DNA of 64,000 nt. Source: Symbiodinium natans (Eukaryota; Sar; Dinophyceae; Suessiales; Symbiodiniaceae). A model generated the notes under the pieces. It saw only the letters and a program-made list of their open reading frames with translations. It made no database searches and was not told the DNA's origin. The first letter of the stretch is position 1. Each line of letters begins with the position of its first letter. Both the position numbers and the translations under genes were made by a program. The stretch covers positions 750,528-814,527 of the forward strand of contig CAJNDS010001057.1 of assembly GCA_905221605.1 (NCBI GenBank), given 5' to 3'. Shown here piece by piece: positions 1-10,557 of this stretch.

Positions 1-1720
1 CGATCCGAGAACTTTTGTGTATCCTTGTTAGCTTTCGCAGTGACGTCAACGCTTGGGGTTCAAGCTGTTGGTTCGAGTGAGCCTGTCATTGCCACACACC
101 CAACATCACTCAACGCCACTAAATCCCAACATGCAGCAGAGGCATCTCAAGCGCTGTACGTCGAAAGGGGATGTCTGGATGATGCCCCGGTGGATCTCGC
201 TTCTTGTCGTTGAGTTTTTGAAGCATAAACCCTGTCCCTCAAGCCCTTAAGCCCTTAAGCCCTTAAGCCCTCAAGCCCTCAAGCCCTCAAGCCCTCAACC
301 CCTCAACCCCCCAACCCCTCAACCCTGAACCGCTGAACCCCTCAACCTCTCAACCCCTCAGCCCCTCGGCCCCGAACCGCGTTGGAACCCACCTGCCCGG
401 CATCCGAAGCCACCCGAAGCCTAAGCGGCACAAGCATCTTGAATCAGGGGTGCATGGGGTGGCTGCTGGAGCAATGTCCAACACAGGGTCTTGTGGTGCT
501 CCCTGTGCCCACTTCAGTCGGACACCGAAAGAAAGCGTTGGAGTCCCTTGGAGCTGAGGCAGCAGAACTCGGGGCACTTCTCGCCCACGGGAAACCCCAA
601 GACCACGGTGCTGAACCGGGACCGAGATGGATGGTTTTGGGGGCTCAGAGGATTTCAGGATTACCCCACAAACTTCGCATATTGGCCTGTGGTGTAGATG
701 TTTGGGTGAACCTGTGGGCTGCATGGCCGTGGCGCTTGCAGATGCCTGCCAGGAGCCGGAGAAGTTTGCCGAAAAGAGCATCTATCTGTCCGATGCGTAC
801 CGCGCGGATGTGAGGCTCCGGAGTTTGTGCCTTAAAGCCCTAAACACTCAAACCCCTGAAGCCCTGAAGCAAACAAGCCCTGTAAATCATAAACCGTGTA
901 ATCCTAATCTTCTGCAAGCTGCGACTACCCCAGAGGCGCGTTCGCCAGTCGGTGACGGGCAATCCGCTCTACACCAAGTCGAACAGCTTCTTGGCATCGT
1001 TGGCCGTGATCGCCTAGTCTTGGGACACCTCTTCCCAAGATTTCCCTTCTGAGGCTGAAGCTCTGGATGTCGACTTGGAGACTCCTCGGCACTTGAGCAC
1101 AGCTTCCACTTCTAGGTCTCCAGGTAACAGTAGATCGATGTGCCAGGCCCGAGGCACTGGCTTGCATGAAATGGCCCTCTCAGCCTGTCCCTCCCTGCAT
1201 CCTCAACCCTTCCCCCATGTCCCCACATCCCCACCCTGCCATGTCTCCATCTCCGTTCCGGCTGGGGCTCTCACATCCCGAAGGGATCAGCTCAGGGGCG
1301 GGGTTGGAAGAAGGGAGTTCAGGAATTTCCGGCCCCGCTCTTTTGCACCAAGCCGCCCGCAGCGCGAGGCCTTGATGTACAGCTACAGAAGCTTCATGGG
1401 TCTCTTGGGTGCCCGAACCCAGTTAGCTTCACCCCAGGCAAAGCCTGATAAGTGGAGCATCATGCACGACATGGCTTTAGAAAAAAGGAGCATGGGATGC
1501 ACTGATCTCCTGCCTCGAGTTCAGTTGAAACGTGTTGAACCATGTTGAAAGCATGATGACAACCTTCATCTCCTTTGGCTTTCAAGCAGACTGTATCGTC
1601 TAGCGCGGTGGGGGGATCTCTTCACACCAGGCACGTGAAGCTTCCCCTGGGCTGTAGCTTCGCATGGTCCACCGTAGGAAGCGTGCGCGCAACACGTCTG
1701 GGTTCCCCACTTGAAAGGCC
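1..1720. other. Left-edge spacer, no gene recognised
   Basis: No exon with a recognisable family or convincing splice context was found here. Open frames are short, overlap on both strands and lack domain signals. The only structured part is the C-rich degenerate repeat near 235-356. Confidence 0.5.
235..356. repeat. Degenerate CCCTTAAG / CCCTCAA repeat tract
   Basis: Units such as AAGCCCTTAAGCCCTTAAGCCC pass into CCTCAACCC units. The tract resembles a decayed CCCTAAA telomere-type array and is one of many in the window. Confidence 0.7.
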
Positions 1721-3453
1721 ATGGCTGAGGAGGAGGAAGCAAGCTGGGACCACACCTTGGAGGAGTGGCTCATCAGCGAGGCGCGGGGATTGATTTTTCG
1801 GCTTCAGACTGGCATTGGGCCTCGGCTTGCTTCTTAATTTCTTTGTTGGGCCCCTGGGTCTGGTTCGCGGTTCGGTCTTCGGTTTTGGCTTCCAAAAGCA
1901 CTTCGGCGAGTCGCCCGCCACAGGGCATGGCATATGCTTAAGGCCGACAGTGATGATGAGTCTGCTTCCGTGACCAACATGACCAACAAGAAACTTGATT
2001 GTCGAAGCCAGAAACAGAGATCATATCGCGTAATCTTTTCAGTCAGTTCCGTAGTGACAAACTCCGCATTCAACCAGTTGCAGTCAGGGTGTAAGGACGC
2101 GGGGACGCATGGGCCTTGCCATTGTTCCTGGCAAGGGCTACTGCTATGCCGCTGGCATGGCCCAGCTAGAAGATGGCGGCTTCTACGCCGCCGCACCTGA
2201 GAAGGACGAGGCCCGGCAGTCTGCATGCGGCGCCAGGTCAGGCCTTGGGAAGTGGGGGGAGCGGGCGATGTGGACCCTGAAGCAAGATCCTTCAGGCTGG
2301 ATGGGGCTTCATCTACATGGAGGATCATGAGCAGATGATTTTGCAGGATGCCGCCAGGTGGTGAATTTGGAAGTGCCGGCTAGTCTGACCTGATGTGTCT
2401 AGCATGTGCCACACACGTTCCATGTGCCAATGCCAAGGACGGCGTGACTGAGAAGAAGATGACCATCAACGAGGCCATGCGGAGTGATCACGGGCTGAGA
2501 TGCTTGCGGACTGATGCCGACACCGACGAGCGATGGCATTGCAGCACTGTCCGCTCGCTCTTCGGGCCATGCACCCCTTGCTTACCACTTTCAACTTTCA
2601 ACCGTTTCATCACAAGTTTCCCGAGACTTTCAGACCACGCCTTTCTCCGTGAGGGCACCGGCCTCAAGTTCCTGGCCGACAACCACAAGGCCGCACCCAC
2701 TGGCCTCTGGTTCGGAGGGGAGACGCGCGGCCAAAGGAGGGGAAGAAGGTTGGGGTGTATAGGGCTTGGGTCCTTAGGTCAAGCGTTCCACTCGTGTGCC
2801 CAGGAAATACAAAGTAACACGCGTGGACAAGGCCATGGAGTCTGGAGATGCCTCGTTTCTCGACTAGACTCGTGTCGGGCCGTGAATTCAACCTTCAAGT
2901 TTGCAGCATGTCATGTGCCGCTTCTCCACGAACTCGGTGGCGCATTCCGAGGTTTGTGTTCATCTTTGCGGCTAAGCCCAAGAAGGCTCGCTGGGATAGC
3001 AGATGCTGATCTCATGGACATGGACGATGTGGGGAGCGGACTAGAGTGCTGGTGCGGGCCGCTCCTCAGTGTGCGGACAATGGCTGGCCGCGTCTGGCCC
3101 GCAACCCCTAAACACCTGCTCTCAGGGCGTTTCCATTGCCATCACCAAGAGCCAGATCATCTGTGGATTCTACGACGAGCCTCGTCCAATGTGAGGGTTT
3201 TTTTGTGTCTGTGCTCAGTTCGCTCTGTTGCTCAGGAAGAGAAGGGCCAAGTGGGCGGCAACTGCACAAAGGATGGGACCAGTGGTAAGCTTTGGTCGAA
3301 GCCCTGAACTCCTGAACAGCCTTGGGCACACTTGAGCTCCGACTGACTTCCCCAATTCATGTATCTCGCGCTCAGTGCCACCTGCGCCCAACAATGTGGA
3401 CCGGGAAGGCTGTCGTCGCCTTTGCGGAGTACATGGTCGGATTGGGCTACTGA
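1721..3453 (+). CDS. PRF: Profilin, copy A (multi-exon)
   Basis: Actin-monomer-binding profilin of the alveolate/apicomplexan type, reconstructed from about ten short exons. Approximate exons: 1721-1785 (ATG; SWDHTLEEWLISE, the N-terminal helix), 2087-2216 (GKGYCYAAGMAQLEDGGFYA), 2298-2356 (GWGFIYMEDHEQMILQD), 2434-2490 (TEKKMTINEAMR), 2653-2732 (APTGLWFGGE), 2797-2850 (RKYKVTRVDKA), 2895-2985 (a strand ending FIFAAKPKKA), 3124-3180 (GVSIAITKSQIICGFYDE), 3230-3283 (KGQVGGNCTKDGTS) and 3409-3453 (AVVAFAEYMVGLGY, stop). Strand order matches the profilin fold, including the C-terminal FAEY helix. The exons are shared with copy B downstream and only silent or conservative changes were seen, so both may be functional. 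Exact splice sites are uncertain because donors look non-canonical. Confidence 0.82.
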
Positions 3454-4261
3454 GATGGCTTGGCAATTCGGAAGATCCGATTGGGGTCCCAGAAACGGCC
3501 GAACTTTCAATTGCCGACGCTTGCATTTAGGATTCGTGACGTTCGTGACGGGACCCCTCTGGCACAACTCCTCATGGCCACCTGGGTGCGACCTCTGCCT
3601 GCTCGAAGCCTGCTATAGATTAAAAACTTAGCCATGGCTGTACTTTTACTGCGCTGTTACTGAAACGCGTTTGAGAGTTCTACAATGTTCTACACCACAG
3701 CTCTTTCAGAGCACACAAAGGCGCGGCTTATTCCACGCTTGGTGGGTAGGCCCTGCACGATGCTGTGGGAATGCACCGCAAGTGAAGGCTGTACACCCGG
3801 CAGCTTTCCTAAGTCTGCTCCTGCTGAGCGTCGAAGCGCCATGGGACATACGTGTTGATTGCTTTCAGTTTTTGTGCTCCTTCGAAGAGGATCCTAGAAG
3901 CGACGACTGGAGATTCCGAGCGTGCAGGTTCTGGAAAAGGAGAAGCCAATCCTAACAGCATCTAAGCATGTGAGAAGCTTCTGAGGGAGGTTCTTACACC
4001 TTAGTGCCTCAACCTTCGAGCGACTGCATCCCGTGGCCCGCAGCAAACGCCACCATCTGCTTTTGCTGGGTGCCGGCACCAGTCCTCGACGCCGCCTGGC
4101 CAAACCAACGCCAACAAAGCCTTAAACCTTGGGCCTGAACTCCTTTATTATGTTTATATCCATTACACCTAAAACATAAGATTTTTTGAAATAATATTAA
4201 TAAACGGAATATATTAAGAAGTACTTCTGAAGTAGCTTAGTGCAAATGAGCACTTGAGGCC
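3454..4261. other. Spacer between the two profilin genes
   Basis: No gene was recognised. An AT-rich patch at about 4139-4215 stands out from the GC-rich surroundings and could hold promoter or processing signals for copy B, but no defined element is visible. Confidence 0.5.
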
Positions 4262-6607
4262 ATGGCCGAGGAGGAGGAAGCAAGCTGGGACCACACCCTG
4301 GACGAGTGGCTCATTAGTGAGGCGGCTTGGGGATGTCTTTCGGCCTCAGGTTGGTGCCGGGCTTCGGCGTGCTTCTTTCGGGTGTGGGGTTGTTGGATGT
4401 TAAGTCAACCATGCTCCTCGCCACCGCTCCTAAGCCGACCCGCCTGCAGAGAGTCCCGCCGAGCCCAACCGCAGCGAAGCCCGCAGGCAGAGAGTCTTTG
4501 CCGAGTATCCTTGGAGTTCGCATTCCCAGAAGCGCAACGTGTTTTCGTCGAGTATCCTTGGAGTGCCCATGTTTTCTAGAAGCCCGCAGAGAGTGCCGTG
4601 GAGCACTCCCTGGAGCACGCCGAGTCTCCCGGGAGTACTCACCCCCCGGAGAAGCCCGGAAGCTCTCACATCAAGTGATTAGCTTCACGGTTTGGATGAT
4701 CGACATAAGCATTTCTCTGTGCAAGTTGGAGGCGCTAACAACACTTGGGGTCTGATTCACAGTTCGGGCTTCATTCAATTTTGACGTCCAAAAGCACTTC
4801 AGCAAGTCGATAGGCGGCCACACAATGCATGAAGGCCAGCAGTGGTGATGAATCTGTTGCAGTGATCGACATGACCAACGTCGTTTCACTTTGCCATGTG
4901 GAAGCACTTGATTGTCGAAGCCGGGGGTCAGATCATGCTACATATAATGTTTCAGTCAGTCCCGTAATCACGAACTTCGCGTTCAGCGAAGCTATTGGCG
5001 ACCGATGCACTTGGAGCAACCAGTTGCAGTCAGGGTGTAAGGACGCGGGGATGCATGGGCCTTGCCATTGTTCCTGGCAAGGGCTACTGCTATGCCGCTG
5101 GCATGGCCCAGCTAGAAGATGGCAACTTCTACGCCGCCGCACCTGAGAAGGACGAGGCCCGGTGGGGCTGCGTCAGTGGCGCCAGTTCAGGCCTGCACAA
5201 AACGGGGGAGCGGGGGAGCGGTGGGGCCATGTAGACCTTGAAGTGCCACGACAGATACGTGGCCGCGTGGCCTTCTCTCCAAGATCCTCAGGCTGGATGG
5301 GGCTTCATCTACAAGGAGGACCACGAGGAGATGATCATGCAGGATGCCGCCCGGCGATAACAGGAACTGGGCCTTGATATGCTACAATATGCTACAGGCA
5401 TGTGCCACGTTTTATGTGCCAAGGACATGACCGAGAAGAAGATGACCATCAACGAGGCCATGCGGAGTGATCACGAGCTGAGATGCTTGCGGACTGATGC
5501 CGACACCGATGAGCGATGGCATTGCAGCACTGTCCGCTCGCTCTTCGGGCCATGCACCCCTTGCTTACCACTTTCAACTTTCAACCGTTTCATCATTTGT
5601 TAAGACTCCCGAGACTTTCAGACCACGCCTTTCTCCGTAGGGCACCGGCCTCAAGTTCCTGGCCGACAACCACAAGGCCGCACCCACTGGCCTCTGGTTC
5701 GGAGGGGAGACGCGCGGCCAAAGGAGGGGAAGAAGGTTGGAGAGGGGAGGGTCTTTGCTTAGGACAGCTGCGACCGTTCCATTCCCTCTACCCAGGAAAT
5801 ACGCAGTAACGCGCGTGGACAAGGCCTTCGAGTCTGGAGATGCCACGTTGCTCGACCAACTAGCATCCATGCCGCTCATGCTACTCTCTCATGTCGCAAG
5901 GGCCGTGTTTGGATTGAACGTTCACCATGTCAAGTCGAAAGCATCGACCCGCAATGACTCCCCAGCAAGTGAAACCAAATCTCAAAGTCCATGCCAAAGT
6001 CTACATGTATATAAACCGATCTTGACCGCAAAGTGCTAACCTTCGAATTCGCAGCTTCCATGTTATGTGCCGCTTCACCGCTAACTCGGCGGCGCATTCC
6101 GAGGTTTGTGTTCATCTTTGCGGCTAAGCCCAAGAAGGCTCGCTGGGATAGCAGATGCTGATCTCATGGTCATGGACGATGTGGGGTGTTCCCCTCTTGC
6201 TTGCAGAGCGGCAGTCTGCGGACAATGGCTGGCCGTGGCTGGCATTCAACCCTAAACCCCCGTCTTGCTCTGAGGGCGTTTCCATCGCCATCACCAAGAC
6301 CCAGGTCATCTGTGGATTCTACGACGAGCCTCGCCTAATGCAAGCTTTGTTGCATCTGTGCTCAGTTCGCTCTGTCGCTCAGGAAGAGAAGGGCCAAGTG
6401 GGCGGCAACTGCACAAAGGATGGGACCAGTGGTAAGCTTTGGTTGAAGCCCTAAACTCCTAGAGGCTGCAGTCCAAGTAGCCAACATTGAATGATTAGAA
6501 ATACCTGTACTTCGGTCTTTTCCTTGCCCAGTCCTTTTGGGGACCACTGACCTGCCCTGTAGGCGGTCGTCGCTTTCGCAGAGTACATGGTCGGCTTGGG
6601 CTACTGA
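4262..6607 (+). CDS. PRF: Profilin, copy B (multi-exon)
   Basis: Second tandem profilin gene with the same exon set as copy A. Approximate exons: 4262-4325 (ATG; SWDHTLDEWLISE), 5036-5162 (GKGYCYAAGMAQLEDGNFYA), 5295-5356 (GWGFIYKEDHEEMIMQD), 5423-5475 (MTEKKMTINEAMR), 5640-5720 (APTGLWFGGE), 5790-5860 (RKYAVTRVDKAFESGD), 6055-6155, 6268-6340 (GVSIAITKTQVICGFYDE), 6378-6431 (KGQVGGNCTKDGTS) and 6563-6607 (AVVAFAEYMVGLGY, stop). The family sequesters actin monomers and promotes filament growth in the cytoplasm. Intron 1 is longer than in copy A (about 700 against 300 bp) and holds an imperfect repeat (4440-4640) with recurring GAGTATCCTTGGAGT and CCCGCAGAGAGT pieces. The gap between exons 9 and 10 starts GTAAGC and ends CTGTAG. 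Confidence 0.82.
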
Positions 6608-8384
6608 GCCAGGCGGATTCCGGGGTCGATGCGCCTTGAGGGGATGAGGTCCGGCTCTCTGTGGGATGGTCAGCCCCTTTGAATCGTTGCAGTTCCAGGT
6701 CTGCGAACCCCGTTTGAGTGAGTAGCCCAGCGACTTTGGGGCAAGATGCACCGCAAGAGAAGATTGCAACAGTCTTCCTAAGTCTGCGCTTGCCGGATTC
6801 ACAACACAAGATGTGCAGCGACACCGCTTTGCATTGTTTGGCTGTTTTCCTTTGTGCTGCCTCCAGCCTACAAGGATCGTAGATGCACAGAGATTGAAGC
6901 TGGAGACGAACGAGCTCACAAAAAAGGGTGCCGAAGCGATGCTGCAGATGCGGGATTGCCTTTGGGTGAGTCTCTGCCAAAGCGATGTCCGCAATCTTCT
7001 GCCCCCCCAGATACTCATAGAGCTAGAAGTCAAGTTGATGCAGCCTTCCACCACAACGGAGCCCCTACATCCCTCCCAAAAGTACCGCGTGTCCCATAAA
7101 CAAACATGAGCCCAACTCCGAACCACTGGTCTTTGAGTTGAAAGACACTGGTATCACCCAGTGGGGCCCTCCTTGCCATGTCGTGCCTTCCACGCGAGAC
7201 GCTGTCCCACTTCGAGCAGCGAGAGCAGGACCAGCTTGTCCCATGATAAGGAGGGTTTGGAGGTTTAGGGCTCAAGGGGTTTAGGAGGGTTTGAGGGGCT
7301 TAGGAAGGTTTGGATGAGGAGGGTTTGGATGAATAAGGGTTGTTGAGCTTAGGAGGGCTTAGGATGGTTCGGCTTTCAGGACGGCTTTGGGTTTGAGGGT
7401 TTGAGGTCTTAAGAGCTTAGGAGGATTCAGGATGGTTCATGGGTTTGTGGGTTGAAGAGCTTCGGAGGGTTTAGGAGGGTTTAGGGTTTAAGGCTTAGGG
7501 GTTGTAAAGGCTTATGGGTGGTTTTTGAAATGAACGCTAAGACCTGTTTGTCGGACAGGAGATCCTGGCACGCAATGACGAGATCGAGCGAAAGACGCTG
7601 GGCAGCAGCCGTCAGAGAGCAGCTCAGGGTCGCCTCGCGTTCTCCAAAACCCCTAAAACCTCAAAAGCGACAGGCTCTGAAGCATCTAAACCCCCGAAAC
7701 CTCAGGAGGCTCCAGGCGCTGGATCAAGCGGAAGCCTCAGCGGAAGGGGAGGTTACCGGAGGTTCAGATATTTTTTCGTTGGGGTTGGCCCTTTGAGGTT
7801 CAGGATCTTCTTCGGTTGTTCGTGCAACCTAGCTCTCAAGTCTTGAGTTCAAGACCTGTCAGGTCCCTCAACTGTTCCGAGAAGCAGCGGCCTCCCATTC
7901 GTAACATTCATTACATGTCAGGTTTCGGCACAGTTTTATGGGGTGTGGTTTTCCATTGGGATGATTAGTGCTTCTGATTCACATCACTTTTCATTCCTGT
8001 TTCTCCAGTATGTCAACACAGGCCGACATTGAATGAACTTTGGTGGTAGCGTTCTGAGCTCGTCATTCAGCACGTTGGTCAGCGAGTGTTCTTACTCAAA
8101 GGGAAAGCTTTGAGACTGCTGCAATTCACAGGCCGGCCCTTTGCTCTCTTCTTAATCGAACCTGCTGCAATCGCACTCCAGTATGGCGGCGAGACTTGGT
8201 GTAGACGTAGCTTAAAAATCAACCTGCACGGGACGCCATCAGGCCGTGCTTTCTGCATGCTTGCGTGAGCAGTAAGAGCATCCAAGACATGTCATGTGGT
8301 CTGCGAGCCTTAAATACATTATCGACAACACGCTGGCTCGGAATGGAGGTCTTTATGGTACTTTCCAAAGCCCCACGCCCTAGC
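6608..8384. other. Spacer with possible coiled-coil exons and G-rich degenerate repeat
   Basis: A possible short exon lies at 7559-7600 (after CGGACAG; EILARNDEIERKTL, heptad-like), and a weaker helical stretch at about 6890-6965 (KLETNELTKKGAEAMLQMRD). No gene could be assembled. Positions 7240-7510 carry a degenerate GGTTTAGGAGG/GGGTTTGAGG repeat of telomere type. Confidence 0.35.
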
Positions 8385-8576
8385 AACCCTTGCAACCCAG
8401 GCAACCCAGGCAACCCAGGCAACCCAGGCGACCCAAGCGACCCAAGCGACCCAAGCGACCCAAGCGACCCCAAACCCCAAACCCCAAACCCCAAACCCCA
8501 AACCCCAAACCCCAAACCCCAAACCCCAAACCCCAAACCCCAAACCCTAAACCCTAAACCCTAAAATTCTAAAATC
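8385..8576. repeat. Graded minisatellite: 9-mer to 7-mer to telomere-type repeat
   Basis: Tandem 9-bp units CAACCCAGG change to CGACCCAAG, then to 7-bp AAACCCC units, then to AAACCCT (plant/dinoflagellate telomere type). The step-wise shift within about 190 bp suggests repeat evolution by slippage. Confidence 0.85.
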
Positions 8577-10436
8577 CTAAAGCATAAACCCTAAATCCAA
8601 GCAAGTTTGGAACTCAAAGCCGTGGGCTCCTAAGGCCTGCGCCGCGATCAGGGAAGCAGAGCTCGGAGCCCGAGCTTCTTTGAGGGCTGAAGGGGTTAAA
8701 GAGTTAAGGGCTGGAATGTAGGGTTTTTTAGGGCTGAGGGTTTAAAGTTTAAGGTCTAGAGCTTCGGGGTTTAGGGTTATGAGTTAGAGGGTTCAAGCGA
8801 TTCAGGTTTGAAGCGCTTTCGAGTTGAGGCTTGGCGTTCGGGGATCCCGGGTGCTGAATTTGGGTCGCTTACGCTGAAGTCGGAGTCCTCCAACAGGCCA
8901 AGCCCTCTGCCGACATTGACAGATGAAGCTTTATTATTTGTCTGTTTGCTTTCGAGATTTCTTTCTTTTTGCTTTGTTGAGGACCTTTTGCCTTAACACA
9001 CAGGTCTTGCACTCTCCGGCCGACGCGCCCCGAGGCCTGGAGCGCAGATGCATTTCTATGGCCGTAGGCTGCAGTCCTTGAAGCTTAAACCCTAAAACCC
9101 AAGGAGCCTGAAAGCCTTAAAGCCCCTATGCCCCCCAAGCCCTCAAAAAGCTGAGCATGGAACACCGAAGACCTGACAGCCTTAAAGCTTGGGATGCTCC
9201 CCTTCCTACTAACAGTCCTTGATAGGGATTAGAGTACCCCCTAGTATATTCCCTATTAAGGACTGTTAGTATGAGGGAAACATCCCAACTTAACGCCTTT
9301 TATGCTCCCCAAAAAGCCTTCAAGAAGCTCCGGCCAAAGTCCGACTTTCGTCCGAAGGCCGCGCCGGCCGAAGCTTCTACTGCCGAGCTGCCCAGCCCTT
9401 AGATGTTCAGGCTTTTGTCATCGCTCGTAGGTTTCCAGGAACCTTCTCAAACAGACAAGCCTTGCGACATAAAAAACGCATTTGCCTGCTTTATCCGACC
9501 CTACCCCCTCAAGCTGAAGAATCCTTAAGCCCTAAACCTGTAGAGGTTGGGGGACGATACAAGGGTTAGAAACCCTCAAGCCCTCAAAGCCCCAGAACCC
9601 TAAACCCTGAGTTTCCAGGCCCGGGCCTCTCTGTGGTGATCCTGAAGCCGCGCCGATCCTGGTGCGCGACATGCCACATGCCAGGGGAGAGGGGGCGAAG
9701 AGGTTGAAGGGGCTTAGGGGCCTGGTTTACTCCCAAAAGGTCCCAAGTGCTTCAACCCAAACCCTTGCAAAAAACCCCGCCCACCCTAAGACCTAAGCCC
9801 AAAATAGCCTAAGCCTTAAACCTAAACCCTAAACCCTATTCAGCCCCCCGCATCTGCTAGGCCGCCGCCCTGGGCGGAGTGGAGTTTGAGCTCCGGCCTC
9901 GGTTTGGTTGAGAGGACTTGTAGGATGTAGGGCTTAGGGGCTTATGGGGCTTCAAGGGGGTTTAAGGGTGTTTAAGGGGGTTTATGGGGTTCATGGGGTT
10001 AGGGGGGTTTAGGAGGTTAAGGGGTTCAGCTGTTTTATTGTTTTCGAGTTCGGGTTTAGGCTAATCCTGAAATCCTAAACCCTAAGCCCTAAACCCGAAA
10101 CTAACCCTATACCCTCAACCCTCAACCCCCGACTCCTCAACCGACCCAACTCTCAACCCTAAAACCTCCCTTGGTTGCATTCTCGAGGCCCCAGTCCCTC
10201 ATCGGCTCTGGGGGACACGAGGCTGGTAGGGTCCTCTAAAGAGTGCTGTCAGGTGGTTCGCCTGAACGGAAACCCGAAGAGGAGACGCTAGTTTAGATGT
10301 TTTAAGGCATTTTTCGGATTTGCGAGTTGTTGTGTACGGCTTCGGGGCGAAAGTCGTTTTTGGCCAATCTGACAACCAGTCGCAGTACTTTTGCAGTGGC
10401 GATATTCCCGACGAGCCAGCAGAGGCTGAAAGAGAA
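8577..10436. other. Spacer with islands of telomere-like repeats
   Basis: No gene was recognised apart from the hairpin MITE at 9189-9288. Short CCCTAAA-like islands occur near 9080, 9530-9610, 9790-9840 and 10,070-10,170, with G-rich GGGGTTTA counterparts at 9920-10,030. Confidence 0.5.
9189..9288. mobile_element. Hairpin MITE, copy 1
   Basis: A 100-bp near-palindrome. The left end TTGGGATG...CTACTAACAGTCCTT pairs with the right end AAGGACTGTTAGTA...CATCCCAA. Flanking 8-mers CTTAAAGC (9181-9188) and CTTAACGC (9289-9296) differ at one base and look like an 8-bp target-site duplication, which is typical of hAT-type elements. A second copy lies at 52,374-52,458. There is no coding capacity, so it is a non-autonomous element. 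Confidence 0.75.
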
Positions 10437-10557
10437 ATCTCTCTCTCTCTCTCTCTCCCTCCCTCCCTCGCTCGTTCTCTTGGTATATACCGTGTATTTA
10501 TGTACACACATATATATATATATATGTATGTATATGTATATGTGTATGTTTATACTA
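10437..10557. repeat. Microsatellites (CT)n, (CCCT)n and (TA)n/(TATG)n
   Basis: A run of CT dinucleotides (about 10,437-10,457) is followed by CCCT units, then after a short gap by TA/TATG repeats (10,508-10,545). It is simple sequence with no coding signal. Confidence 0.9.

Noticed and set aside
2393-3307. 304-codon frame as a single-exon protein
   Set aside because: It runs through several profilin exons and introns in the wrong register. The profilin reading explains the conserved blocks shared with the second copy.
8219-8564. Frames encoding GFGVWGL or CNPGNPG repeats
   Set aside because: Translation of the graded minisatellite on either strand; no supporting flanking exons.
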